The notes under the pieces were generated by a model. That model had not been told where the DNA came from, did not search any database, and saw only the letters and a list, made by a program, of their open reading frames with translations. Made by a program: the position numbers and the translations under genes. From JBEEJZ01 sp041168905 (GTDB taxonomy: Bacteria; Pseudomonadota; Gammaproteobacteria; Burkholderiales; Burkholderiaceae_C), in contig JBEEJZ010000074.1 in NCBI GenBank assembly GCA_041168905.1, forward strand, positions 10,133 through 74,132: a stretch of DNA of 64,000 nt. The letters run 5' to 3'. Shown piece by piece: positions 32,745 to 41,739 of the stretch; position 1 is the first letter of the stretch; every line of letters starts with the position of its first letter.

Positions 32745-33437
32745 TCAGGCCCGCCTGATCGAGGGTGGAGGGCGAGAAAAAGCAGCTGCCGGTGTCGCCA
32801 CCGACGCGTCTGTGGGACTGAGTCGCGTGAGACGGCTCAGGTCTGAGATGTCCTGGGTGTCATGCGTGACCAGCAGCACCGGTATCTGGCGCACTTTTAC
32901 CTGCTGAGCGATCAGTTGCCGCATGCGCTCTCGCAGCGCGGAATCGAGTTTGGCGTAGGGCTCGTCCAGCAGCAGGGCCTGAGGCTCGGCAAGCAAGGCC
33001 CGCATCAGTGCCACTCGGCTGCGTTGGCCGCCAGACAGGGTAGCGGGATTGGCCTCGGCCAGGTGGGGTAGCTCGATGTCATGCAATGCCTGCATCACAC
33101 GGGCCTGGCGTGCCATTCGGCCTCCCGGAGGAACAGCAAACAACAGGTTTTCCCCCACGCTCATGTGGGCAAACAGAAGGTCGTCCTGAAACAGGATACC
33201 TACCCGGCGCTGCTCGGTCGGCAGGTGCTCGATGCGCCGACCGTCCAGGGAGATTTCACCCACAAAACGCAAGCTGGCATCCAGCGTGCCGCACACCGCC
33301 GCCAGCAGGCTGGATTTGCCTGAGCCGCTGTCACCCATCACGGTGTGGATGCAGCCTGCGGGCACCTGAATATCGAGCTTGCGCAAGAGCAGGGTCTGTG
33401 GTGTGGCCAGTGTGTCGACCCGAAGACTCAGGTGCAT
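32745..33437 (-). CDS. ynjD: ABC transporter ATPase, YnjD-like
   Basis: This is the ATP-binding subunit of an importer. The 230 residues contain Walker A GDSGSGKS (about 38-45), the ABC signature LSGGQRSR, Walker B LLLDEP and the H-loop VTHD. The segment GILFQDDLLF followed by a VGENLLFAVPP stretch strongly resembles YnjD. The start ATG at 33437 fits the beginning of the ATPase fold. Another ATG at 33503 would add 22 residues of no recognisable character. It lies in the ynj-like operon between the permease and the phosphotransferase. Confidence 0.88.
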   Translation of the reverse strand: MHLSLRVDTLATPQTLLLRKLDIQVPAGCIHTVMGDSGSGKSSLLAAVCGTLDASLRFVGEISLDGRRIEHLPTEQRRVGILFQDDLLFAHMSVGENLLFAVPPGGRMARQARVMQALHDIELPHLAEANPATLSGGQRSRVALMRALLAEPQALLLDEPYAKLDSALRERMRQLIAQQVKVRQIPVLLVTHDTQDISDLSRLTRLSPTDASVATPAAAFSRPPPSIRRA

Positions 33438-33518
33438 GGGCGATTGAGCAATGGATTCAGCATCAGGCTGGCATTGTGCGGTATCAAAGTCTTCACATCG
33501 CACTCGGGCGTAGGCTAT

Positions 33519-35186
33519 TTAGCGGTGACGCCAACGCCGTGATTGGCCGATCCGGCTGGCAAGCGCAAAGCCCAAGACTGGCAGCAGCCACTGCAACCAG
33601 GCATAGGCGGATGCGAGCGAGCGTTGGGCGCCGGCGGCCTGCGTGATTGCCTCCGTGGTGAGAGTGTTGATCCGGCCCGCGCCGATGAACAAGGTGGGCA
33701 GGTACTGCGCCACGCTCACTGCAAAGCCAACGGCGAGGCTGTAGGCCAGCGCGGACCGAAGCAGTGGCCATTTGACCCGCCACAAAAAGAGCGCATCACC
33801 ATGGCCCATGCTGGCGCTGATCTGGCGCAGCCGTGGATCAAACCCCGCATAAGCCGGCCGCAAGACGAGCAGGACGTAGGGGGCCGCAACCAGTGTGTGT
33901 GAAAGAGCAACGCCGGCCAGAGAAGCGTCTAGCTGCCAGCGCAACGCCAGCGCATGCATACCCACCACCCACAGGACCGAGGGCAGCACCAGTGGCAGGT
34001 TGATGAGGGCTTGCAGTCGCCGGTCCCACGTTGGGGGGGCACACTCCAGCCAGACAATCGCCCACATCCAGGCAGCGACCGAACTGAGCAAGCCCAGCCC
34101 CAAGGTATTGCCCAGGGTGTCTGTGCTGGCCAGCACCGATGCCCAGGCCAGCCAGGTCCAATCGCTGGGCAGGAGGTCTGGGAACGGCCAGACTCCTGAC
34201 ACACTGCCCATGATCAGCGCGAGCATCACGCCGGCGTACAAAAGCAAAAGAGCCAGCCAACATGCAGGCGCTGCCCGGTATGACTGCATCCCGCCATGCT
34301 GCAGTTGGGCCCCATGGCCTGACGTTCGACGTTGTTTCCAATAATCCAGCCGGGACAGTTGCCAAGCGAACCAGGCAATCAGCGCCACCACGCTTGCCAA
34401 TAGCCACGCGGCAGCAGCGCCTTGGGCATTGCGTAAGGGATCTGCATCTGTCAGCCATTGCCAGGCCAGCACGGCCAGGGTGGGAGGGGAGGTGGGGCCG
34501 ATGATCAGGGCCACGTCCACCACCGTCAGGTTATAGGCCAACACGGCCAGAGCAGGCAGAGCCAGCCGACGCCCGAGTTGTGGCCACACGATGCGCCACC
34601 ATGCACTGCTCGGCGTGTAGCCCATGCTGCGCGCCAGTTGCCATTGCCGTGTCCAGTCTTTAGCCACGTCGGCACGTTGTAACTGGGTCGCAGCGGCCCA
34701 GAGCAGGAAGGGGAGTTCTTTGGCCACCAGTACGATCGTCAGGCCCAAGCCCCAGGGGTCTTGTGTGGTCGGCCACGGGGGCGGAGCGGCGTGGCCAGTG
34801 GCCCAGGGGGACAAGGCACGCATCAGCCAGCCACTGGGTGCCAGCAGCAATACCCATCCAATCGCAAAGGCTGCATGCGGCACGGCCAGCAGCGGGGCCA
34901 GGCTGTTGACCACCCGTACCCAGAGTGGGCGCGCAAAACTGTGGGACAGCAGCCAGGTAGCCAAACCGAGGGACAGGGCGGTGGCACCCAGGCCGCTGAA
35001 AAGGCTCAGGGCCAACGCTGCCCCGGTTTGGGGGTCCGCCCAAAGGGCCTGCCAGCCTGTAATGCTTAATCCCTCCAGGATTGCCCAAAAACTGGACCCG
35101 AGTAGGGGCAGGGGTACTGTGACCAAGGCCAGCATGGCCAGTACGGGCTTCACCAGACGCCCAGTGCGCGCAGCAGCGCCGGCCAT
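33519..35186 (-). CDS. ynjC: ABC transporter permease with two fused domains, YnjC-like
   Basis: This 555-residue inner-membrane permease has two tandem transport domains (about 45-265 and 330-545), each with about six helices. Each domain has an ATPase-contact loop of the form A-x-x-x-G-x: one around ARSMGYTPSSAWWRIVWPQL, the other around ISASMGHGDALFLWRVKWPLL. Such fused permeases belong to the thiamine/iron-type importer family. It lies seven bases after the esterase gene and, with the ATPase and substrate-binding protein, forms a complete importer. Confidence 0.88.
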   Translation of the reverse strand: MAGAAARTGRLVKPVLAMLALVTVPLPLLGSSFWAILEGLSITGWQALWADPQTGAALALSLFSGLGATALSLGLATWLLSHSFARPLWVRVVNSLAPLLAVPHAAFAIGWVLLLAPSGWLMRALSPWATGHAAPPPWPTTQDPWGLGLTIVLVAKELPFLLWAAATQLQRADVAKDWTRQWQLARSMGYTPSSAWWRIVWPQLGRRLALPALAVLAYNLTVVDVALIIGPTSPPTLAVLAWQWLTDADPLRNAQGAAAAWLLASVVALIAWFAWQLSRLDYWKQRRTSGHGAQLQHGGMQSYRAAPACWLALLLLYAGVMLALIMGSVSGVWPFPDLLPSDWTWLAWASVLASTDTLGNTLGLGLLSSVAAWMWAIVWLECAPPTWDRRLQALINLPLVLPSVLWVVGMHALALRWQLDASLAGVALSHTLVAAPYVLLVLRPAYAGFDPRLRQISASMGHGDALFLWRVKWPLLRSALAYSLAVGFAVSVAQYLPTLFIGAGRINTLTTEAITQAAGAQRSLASAYAWLQWLLPVLGFALASRIGQSRRWRHR

Positions 35187-35193
35187 GGGGCGC

Positions 35194-35862
35194 CTAACTC
35201 AGTACTGCTTGCAAAAAGGCGCTGATGTCGGCGACTTCACGTGGGTGTACGCTGTGCGGCATGGGGTAGGTGTGCCACTGCACCGCGTGCCCCAGCGTTG
35301 CGAGCACATCGCGCGAGGCTTCGGCGCGGCCGATGACCACCACCGGGTCTGCGGTGCCATGGGCCATGAAGATGGGGGTGGACTGGTTGGCCGCACTGCG
35401 CTCGCTGGCCAGGCTGTCAGCCAATGGCAGGTAGCCAGACAAGGCCATGATGCCAGCCAGGGTTTGCTCATGGCGCAGCCCGGTGTGCAAAGCCATCGCG
35501 CAGCCTTGAGAAAAACCCGCCAGCACAATGTGTTCGGGCGCAATGCCGCGTGCCACCTCCTGCGCAATCAGGGCTTCAATGGCCAGTGCCGACTGTCGGA
35601 TGCCTGCTGCGTCTTCGCGTCGCACCAGGTCCGCCACCATGATGTCGTACCAGGCTGGCATCACATAGCCGCCATTGATCGTGACCGGCATGCTGGGCGC
35701 ATGCGGAAAGATAAAACGAATGGGGCGGCAGCCGCTCAAGTCCAGCTGCGGCACGATGGCCGCGAAATCGTGACCATCGGCACCCAGGCCGTGCAGCCAG
35801 ATTACTGCCGCTGTCGGGTTGGGAGCACTTTCGATGGTGATGTGAGGGAGCAGCTTGGTCAT
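35194..35862 (-). CDS. Carboxylesterase / lysophospholipase-like alpha/beta hydrolase
   Basis: This 222-residue cytoplasmic serine hydrolase belongs to the phospholipase/carboxylesterase family. It has the oxyanion region LHGLGADG (residues 24-31), the nucleophile motif GFSQG near 115-119, the catalytic Asp in HGTADPVV and the His in PHSVHPREV. There is no signal peptide. It sits inside the ynj-like operon between the substrate-binding protein and the permease, seven bases before the latter, where the enterobacterial operon has no such gene. A link to lipid-type substrates is possible. Confidence 0.88.
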   Translation of the reverse strand: MTKLLPHITIESAPNPTAAVIWLHGLGADGHDFAAIVPQLDLSGCRPIRFIFPHAPSMPVTINGGYVMPAWYDIMVADLVRREDAAGIRQSALAIEALIAQEVARGIAPEHIVLAGFSQGCAMALHTGLRHEQTLAGIMALSGYLPLADSLASERSAANQSTPIFMAHGTADPVVVIGRAEASRDVLATLGHAVQWHTYPMPHSVHPREVADISAFLQAVLS

Positions 35863-35904
35863 GGCTTGGTTGCGTGAGGTGTCAGGGGGGTGAAGGTGAG
35901 GGGG

Positions 35905-37107
35905 TCAGCCGTATCGGCGTAGCCACTCCCGTTCCAAGGGGTCTACCCAGCTTCCGTGGGGCTCGGCCAGGGTGGGCATGGGGCGCACCACCTGGCCAGG
36001 AGCTGATGTGGTGCCGAAGCGGGCACGCTCAGACGCTGGCAATGTGTCAAGCGCCAGCACGGTGGGGTCGCCCCATTGAGCGATATCGGCCTTGCGGGCT
36101 TGAGCCTCGGGCGACAGCAAAAAATTGGCCAGGACCTGGGCACCTTCCCGGGCCTGGGCGTTGAAGGGGATGGCCACAAAGTGGGTGTTGCCCACCGTGC
36201 CACCACTGAACTGGTAGCTCACCACGCTCGCAGGTAGTCTCTTGGCCGCAATTTCGTTGGCTGCCTCGTTGGGGTTGAAGGTGATGCCCAGCAGCAGTTC
36301 GCCGTCGGCCATCATCTGGCGCACGGCGGCGGCGTTGTTGGGGAACTGCTTGCCACCGCGCCACAGGTGGGGGTGCAGTGCGTCCAGATAGGCCCAAAGA
36401 GGCGTGGCCAATGTGCCGAATGCCGCCTCGGAGTGGGGGCTGTATAGCGCACTGCGGTCCGCACTGACTTCAAGCAAAGCCTGCTTCAGAAAAGTGCTGC
36501 CGTGAAAGTCTGGCGGACGCGGGTAGGTGATCCGCCCCGGGTGGGCTTTCGCAAAACTCAGTAGTTCCGCCATGGAGCGCGGCGGCTGGGGTACCCGCTT
36601 GCCATCCACAAAGAAGGTGAGTTGTGCCATGCCCCAAGGGGCCTCCAGACCCTGAACCGGCTCTGAGAAATCGATGCGGGTGGTGGGCTTACCGATCACA
36701 TCCACATAGCGGAAGTTGGGCAGTGCTTCCGCAAAGGGGCCGAACAGCAGGCCCTCACGCTTCATGGCCAGAAAGTTTTCGCCATTGATCCACACCAGAT
36801 CGACTGATCCCCCCGTGAGTCTGCCGGCCGCCTTTTCGTTGCGCACCCGCTTGACGACCTCGGCCGTCTCGGTGATCTTGACATGCTGCAACTTGATGCC
36901 GTGGCGTTGCAGCAGCTCCTTGCCTGCCCACTGTATGTAGGCATTGATCTGTTCGCTGCCCGCCCACGCGTTGAAGTACACCGTTTGCCCCCGCGCCTGA
37001 CGCTCGATCTCCGACCAGCCCGGGGCATTTTGGGCCCACAGAATGGGAGAAAGTCCCGCGCCAAGCGCGGCAAGGGCCTGGCGGCGGTGTATGGTATTGA
37101 TCGACAT
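35905..37107 (-). CDS. ynjB: ABC transporter substrate-binding protein, YnjB-like
   Basis: This 400-residue periplasmic binding protein has an N-terminal signal bearing a twin-arginine-like HRRQALA followed by a short hydrophobic stretch (about 8-25), so export by Tat is possible. The body has the two-lobed type II fold, with VDLVWINGENF near 105-115 and ITFNPNEAANEI near 278-289. It resembles YnjB rather than known thiamine or iron binders. It is the first gene of the transporter operon and lies 12 bases after ftsY. Confidence 0.82.
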   Translation of the reverse strand: MSINTIHRRQALAALGAGLSPILWAQNAPGWSEIERQARGQTVYFNAWAGSEQINAYIQWAGKELLQRHGIKLQHVKITETAEVVKRVRNEKAAGRLTGGSVDLVWINGENFLAMKREGLLFGPFAEALPNFRYVDVIGKPTTRIDFSEPVQGLEAPWGMAQLTFFVDGKRVPQPPRSMAELLSFAKAHPGRITYPRPPDFHGSTFLKQALLEVSADRSALYSPHSEAAFGTLATPLWAYLDALHPHLWRGGKQFPNNAAAVRQMMADGELLLGITFNPNEAANEIAAKRLPASVVSYQFSGGTVGNTHFVAIPFNAQAREGAQVLANFLLSPEAQARKADIAQWGDPTVLALDTLPASERARFGTTSAPGQVVRPMPTLAEPHGSWVDPLEREWLRRYG

Positions 37108-37119
37108 GGATGGTTGGAC

Positions 37120-38163
37120 TCAGGTTAGAAGCGCTTGTGCAAACTCGCGGGCGTGGAAGGTTTCGAGCTCGTCGATTTTCTCGCCCACCCCGATAAAGTA
37201 GACCGGGATCGGACGCTCCAACGCGATGGCAGCCAATACCCCGCCCTTGGCGGTGCCATCGAGCTTGGTCACGATCAGGCCGGTCAGGCCCAGTGCGTCG
37301 TCAAAAGCCTTGACCTGTGCCACTGCGTTTTGACCGGTGTTTCCGTCGATGACCAGCAACACCTCATGCGGTGCACTCGCTGCCTCGCTGGCATGGGGTG
37401 CGGCCGCGTCGGCCTTGGCGATGATGCGCTTGATCTTTTTCAGCTCTTCCATGAGGTGCAGTTGGGTGGGCAAGCGTCCCGCTGTGTCTACCAGCACCAC
37501 GTCTTTCCCGCGTGCACGCCCAGCGCTGACTGCATCAAATGCGACAGCTGCCGGGTCGCCACCTTCTTGGCTGATGATGTCCACCGTGTTGCGGGTGGCC
37601 CAGACACTGAGCTGCTCTCGTGCTGCTGCCCGAAAGGTGTCGGCCGCTGCCAGCAGCACGCTGGCATCCTGGTGGGCCAGGTGGTGGGTGAGCTTGCCGA
37701 TCGAGGTGGTCTTGCCAGCGCCATTAACGCCCGCCACCATGATGATGGTAGGTTTGTGTTGGCCTATCAGCAGTTGCTTTTCCAGCGGGCACAAGAGTTC
37801 GGTCAGCGCGTCTGCCAGCAGCACCTTGACCGCCTGTGGGTCAGTGGTTTTGCTTTCCTTGACCCGACGCTTCAGGTCATCCAGCAGGCGCTGGGTTGCC
37901 TTTACGCCGGTGTCTGCCACCAGCAGGGCGGATTCCAGCTCCTCATAGAGCGCGTCGTCGATTTGGGTGCCGGTGAAGACGGCTGCAATGCTGGAGCCGG
38001 TTTTCTTCAGCCCGGCCTTGAGCTTGCTCATCCATGAGCTACGCGCGGTTATCGGCTCGGAGGGGATACTCGGCGCTGACTCAGGCGCAGTCGTTGGCGC
38101 TGCGACCTCTGCCGTGGGCGGCGGCGAGCCTCCTCCCAATTTTTTCTTGAAAAAGCTGAACAT
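37120..38163 (-). CDS. ftsY: Signal recognition particle receptor FtsY
   Basis: This GTPase docks SRP-ribosome complexes at the membrane. The 347 residues have a short acidic/proline-rich N-terminal part and the NG domain, with the P-loop GVNGAGKTT, the DTAGR motif and the TKLDGTAKGG closing loop. It lacks the long acidic A domain of E. coli, as is common in this group. The ATG at 38163 (MFSFFKKK) is the natural start, with 43 upstream codons of no conserved content ignored. It starts 28 bases from the divergent M16 protease gene. Confidence 0.93.
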   Translation of the reverse strand: MFSFFKKKLGGGSPPPTAEVAAPTTAPESAPSIPSEPITARSSWMSKLKAGLKKTGSSIAAVFTGTQIDDALYEELESALLVADTGVKATQRLLDDLKRRVKESKTTDPQAVKVLLADALTELLCPLEKQLLIGQHKPTIIMVAGVNGAGKTTSIGKLTHHLAHQDASVLLAAADTFRAAAREQLSVWATRNTVDIISQEGGDPAAVAFDAVSAGRARGKDVVLVDTAGRLPTQLHLMEELKKIKRIIAKADAAAPHASEAASAPHEVLLVIDGNTGQNAVAQVKAFDDALGLTGLIVTKLDGTAKGGVLAAIALERPIPVYFIGVGEKIDELETFHAREFAQALLT

Positions 38164-38191
38164 GCGGTGTTTTGAAGTATTCGGACATTTT

Positions 38192-39691
38192 ATGAAACAG
38201 TGCCGGGCGGACTGGCCAGATGCCCCCGCAAGACCTCCTGGCCGACCACGGGGTCTGGGCCTGGAGCAGGCGGGGCTGTTGTCTATCGTCATCTCGATAG
38301 GTTTGAATACCTCCAGCCTGGCTCAAGGGGTGACCGATGTGTCGCAGACCGGCGCGGTTCTGGCTCAGCAATTCACCTTGGCCAATGGCATGACGCTCGT
38401 GGTCAAACCCGATCGCCGTGCGCCTACCGCCGTGCACATGCTGTGGGTGCGCGTCGGGTCGATGGACGAGGTCGACGGTGCCAGTGGCGTGGCCCATGTG
38501 TTGGAGCACATGATGTTCAAGGGCACGCCCAGCGTGAGGGCCGGCGATTTTTCCCGCCAGGTGGCCGCCCTGGGTGGACGAGAGAACGCTTTCACGAGTC
38601 GGGATGCCACCGGCTACTACCAGCAGGTTCCGGCCCAACGCTTGCCGGATGTCATGCGCCTCGAGGCAGACCGATTTGCCCACAATCAGTGGTCGGATGA
38701 GGTGTTTGCCAAGGAGCTGGAGGTGGTGAAGGAAGAGCGCCGCTTGCGCACGGACGACCAGCCTCGAGCACTCCTGCACGAGGCTCTGAACGCCACGGTG
38801 TTCCTCGCGTCTCCTTACCGACGGCCGATTGTTGGCTGGATGAGCGATCTGGAGTCGCTGACGCCAGACGATGCCCGCTCCTTTTATCGGCGCTGGTACC
38901 TGCCTGGTAACGCTGCCGTGGTGGTGGCCGGCGATGTCGATGTGACTCAGGTGCGGCGTTGGGCTGAGGAGATCTATGGAAAATTGGCAGCACGGCCTGT
39001 GCCGCCACGTAAACCCCGGGTCGAGCCACAGCAGCAGGGTCTGCGGCGTCTGGACTTCAAGGCGCCAGCCGAACAAAGCTATGTGACACTGGCCTACAAG
39101 GTGCCGGCCCTGACCACAGTGGATCCCGCTCGCATGCGAGCCGACGATGAGGATGCTCTGGCGCTGACGGTGCTCGCCGCCGTGCTTGATGGCCACGATG
39201 GTGCGCGCTTGGGCCGCACCCTGACCCAGGCCGCCGATCGTGTGGCCGACAGTGCTGGGGCCGGCTATGGCCTATGGGGTCGAGGCCCGCAGCTGTTTAC
39301 CCTGAACGGTGTACCCGCGCCCGGCAAAACATCCGCAGACCTGGAATCCGCCTTGCGTGCCGAGGTGGCCAGGGTGGCGCGTGAGGGTGTCACCTCTGCT
39401 GAGCTGGCCCGCGTCAAAACACAGTGGGTTGCCGGCAATATCTACAAGCGGGATTCGCTGTTCAATCAAGCCCGGGAACTTGGGAGTTTGTGGGTGCAGG
39501 GCTTGCCGCTGGATGCCGAAGATCGTTTGATTGAGCGCTTGCGTCTTGTGACGGCGCCACAAGTGCAGGCAGTGGCCGCCCGCTATTTTGGTGATGACCA
39601 ACTCACGGTGGCGACTTTGCTGCCACAGGCCCCCGCCGCCAATGCGGCGCCTCGTTCTCCTCGTGCCGCGCCGGCTGGCTTGCGCCACTGA
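38192..39691 (+). CDS. M16 family zinc peptidase (catalytic member)
   Basis: This is a pitrilysin/PqqL-type M16 peptidase, probably exported to the periplasm. The N-terminus has a stretch resembling a signal (about 30-50, ending SLAQG). The inverted zinc site HVLEH is complete, and a downstream glutamate in VVKEERR supplies the third ligand. The second, non-catalytic half follows. The start is uncertain: ATG 38192 is used, and ATG 38162, in frame, would overlap the ftsY start region. The next gene is a second M16 protein, the usual partner. Confidence 0.85.
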   Translation: MKQCRADWPDAPARPPGRPRGLGLEQAGLLSIVISIGLNTSSLAQGVTDVSQTGAVLAQQFTLANGMTLVVKPDRRAPTAVHMLWVRVGSMDEVDGASGVAHVLEHMMFKGTPSVRAGDFSRQVAALGGRENAFTSRDATGYYQQVPAQRLPDVMRLEADRFAHNQWSDEVFAKELEVVKEERRLRTDDQPRALLHEALNATVFLASPYRRPIVGWMSDLESLTPDDARSFYRRWYLPGNAAVVVAGDVDVTQVRRWAEEIYGKLAARPVPPRKPRVEPQQQGLRRLDFKAPAEQSYVTLAYKVPALTTVDPARMRADDEDALALTVLAAVLDGHDGARLGRTLTQAADRVADSAGAGYGLWGRGPQLFTLNGVPAPGKTSADLESALRAEVARVAREGVTSAELARVKTQWVAGNIYKRDSLFNQARELGSLWVQGLPLDAEDRLIERLRLVTAPQVQAVAARYFGDDQLTVATLLPQAPAANAAPRSPRAAPAGLRH

Positions 39692-39737
39692 CATTCATTA
39701 GCCTGTGAACCGTTCTAGACCTTCGGTGGTATGTCTC

Positions 39738-41063
39738 ATGACCCTCTTTCGTGAATTCGCAGTCGCTTGTGCGCTGGGGCTCCTCTCTCATGCCGCCCTG
39801 GCCGGTATTCCCATCCAGCACTGGACTCAGGCGACGGGTGCCCGGGTGTTTCTGGTCGAAAGTGATGCGATCCCCATGCTGGATGTCCAGCTGGACTTTG
39901 ATGCAGGCAGTCGCCGTGATCCGGCGGAGCAGGCGGGTCTGGCAGATGTGACGGCACTCATGATGTCCAAGGGCTTGGGCGCGGGGTCGTCGGGTATGGA
40001 CGAAAGTGCGTTGAGTGACGCCTGGGCTGATTTGGGAGGCTCCCTGCGGGTGAACGCGGGGCTGGATCGCTTCAGTGTTTCCCTGCGTACCCTGACCATG
40101 CCTGATTTGCTGGGGGCTGCGGTGGCACTTGCTGCACGGCAGATTGCCGAGCCCACCTTTGCAGAGGCCGTTTGGCTGCGCGAGCGCGAGCGCCTGGTTG
40201 CCGCGATACAGGAGGCCAATACCCGTCCAGCGACAGTGGCGGCACGCGCCTATGGCCAGGCCGTTTATGGCAACCATCCTTATGGCTACGACAGCCAGCC
40301 AGTCCACCTGCAGCGTATATCCGCGAATGACATGCGGGATTTTCATCGCCGCGCATTGGTGCCTTGCCAAGCTCGGGTCACGCTGGTGGGGGCCGTTCGG
40401 CGTGAGCAGGCCGATGCCCTGGTGCGCCAGTTGCTTGCTGGCCTGCCAGCATCGGTGCCCTGTCCCACCTTGTCTGCAGTTGCCGAGGTTCCTGCCTTGG
40501 CCGAGGGCCATCAGCAACGTCTGTCCATGGTCTCAGCCCAAACCCATGTTTTGATGGGACAGCCTGGATTCAAGCGCGGCGATCCAGACTACTTTGCCCT
40601 CGTTGTGGGCAACTACATTTTGGGCGGGGGTGGCTTTGTGTCTCGGCTGACGGATGAGATCCGTCAAAAACGGGGCCTGAGTTACAGCGTGTCCAGCACC
40701 TTTGCCCCCGGCCTGCATGCGGGGGCCTTCACGGTGAGTTTGCAGACACGACCAGATCAGGCGGCACAGGCCATGCAGCTAGCGCATGAGGTGGTGACGG
40801 AATTTGTGCGCGAAGGGCCCACCGAGGCTGAATTGGCGGCTGCCAAGTCCAATCTGGTTGGTGGCTTTGCCTTGCGTTTGGATAGTAACCGCAAACTCCT
40901 GGACAACGTAGCCAACATGGCCTGGTACGGGCTGCCACTGGACTACCTCGAGACCTGGACTCGCCAGGTCGAACAACTGACGACCGCGGCGGTCCGCGAG
41001 GCATTGCAGCGCCATTTGAAGCCGGACAACTTTGTGACGGTGCTTGTCGGCCCGTCGGACTGA
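39738..41063 (+). CDS. M16 family peptidase, non-catalytic partner
   Basis: This is the second M16-fold protein of the pair. It begins with a signal peptide (MTLFREFAVACALGL to ALA, about 1-22) and has the full M16 two-domain body of about 440 residues. The HxxEH zinc motif is replaced: the same site reads QAGLADVTALM, so it is probably inactive and completes a heterodimer with the catalytic member. A GTG at 39705 gives a possible longer start. The motif GGGGFVSRLTDEIRQKRGLSYSV (split near residue 305) is typical of the R/Y pair in M16 C-terminal halves. Confidence 0.87.
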   Translation: MTLFREFAVACALGLLSHAALAGIPIQHWTQATGARVFLVESDAIPMLDVQLDFDAGSRRDPAEQAGLADVTALMMSKGLGAGSSGMDESALSDAWADLGGSLRVNAGLDRFSVSLRTLTMPDLLGAAVALAARQIAEPTFAEAVWLRERERLVAAIQEANTRPATVAARAYGQAVYGNHPYGYDSQPVHLQRISANDMRDFHRRALVPCQARVTLVGAVRREQADALVRQLLAGLPASVPCPTLSAVAEVPALAEGHQQRLSMVSAQTHVLMGQPGFKRGDPDYFALVVGNYILGGGGFVSRLTDEIRQKRGLSYSVSSTFAPGLHAGAFTVSLQTRPDQAAQAMQLAHEVVTEFVREGPTEAELAAAKSNLVGGFALRLDSNRKLLDNVANMAWYGLPLDYLETWTRQVEQLTTAAVREALQRHLKPDNFVTVLVGPSD

Positions 41064-41093
41064 TCTGCGCGTGTCTGCCGTTAAGCTAGGCCC

Positions 41094-41717
41094 ATGAAAA
41101 AAACAGCATCTTCCCGTCCGCCCATGCGAGCTCCTGCGCGGCCCAAGACCCTGCCGCGCGAGGTACGCATCATTGGTGGCCAGTTCAAACGCAGCAAGCT
41201 GCCCGTGGCCGACAAGCCCGGCCTTCGGCCCACACCCGACAGGGTGCGCGAGACCTTGTTCAACTGGCTTGCGCACCTGGCTGGGTCTGAAATGACCGGC
41301 TGGCGTTGTGTGGATGCCTTTGCGGGCACTGGTGCGCTGGGTTTCGAGGCCGCGTCGCGTGGTGCGGCACAGGTGCTGCTGGTCGAGCAAGACCCGGCCC
41401 TGGTGGCCCAGCTGAAGGCCTCCCAGATCAAACTTCAGGCTACGAATGTGCAGGTGCAGCGCGGTGATGGCCTGTCGGTGTTGCGCAGCCTGCCCGCAGC
41501 ACAAACCCGGCTGGTGTTTTTGGATCCTCCCTTTGATGCCCCTGTGTTCGAGACTGCACTGAAGGCTGTGGCCACGGCGCTAGCGCCAGACGGCTGGGTC
41601 TACCTTGAGGCCCCCAAGGCCTGGAGCAACGAGGCCCTGGCAGAGTATGGCTTGGTGGTCTATCGGCATCTGAAGGCGGGCGCCGTGCATGCGCATCTGC
41701 TGCAGCGCGCTACATAA
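41094..41717 (+). CDS. rsmD: 16S rRNA (guanine(966)-N(2))-methyltransferase RsmD
   Basis: This SAM-dependent enzyme methylates G966 of 16S rRNA. The 207 residues contain the RsmD start region RIIGGQFKRSKL, the PTPDRVRETLFNWL helix, motif I VDAFAGTGALGFEA (about 75-88) and the catalytic DPPF near 142-145. It follows the M16 pair and precedes coaD by 22 bases, a common arrangement in proteobacteria. Confidence 0.94.
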   Translation: MKKTASSRPPMRAPARPKTLPREVRIIGGQFKRSKLPVADKPGLRPTPDRVRETLFNWLAHLAGSEMTGWRCVDAFAGTGALGFEAASRGAAQVLLVEQDPALVAQLKASQIKLQATNVQVQRGDGLSVLRSLPAAQTRLVFLDPPFDAPVFETALKAVATALAPDGWVYLEAPKAWSNEALAEYGLVVYRHLKAGAVHAHLLQRAT

Positions 41718-41739
41718 TTTGGCGCTGCGAGGAGATGCT

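Noticed and set aside
33438..33503. Longer start for the YnjD-like ATPase at 33503
   Set aside because: The extra 22 residues are not part of the ATPase fold and resemble no family; the ATG at 33437 begins the domain.
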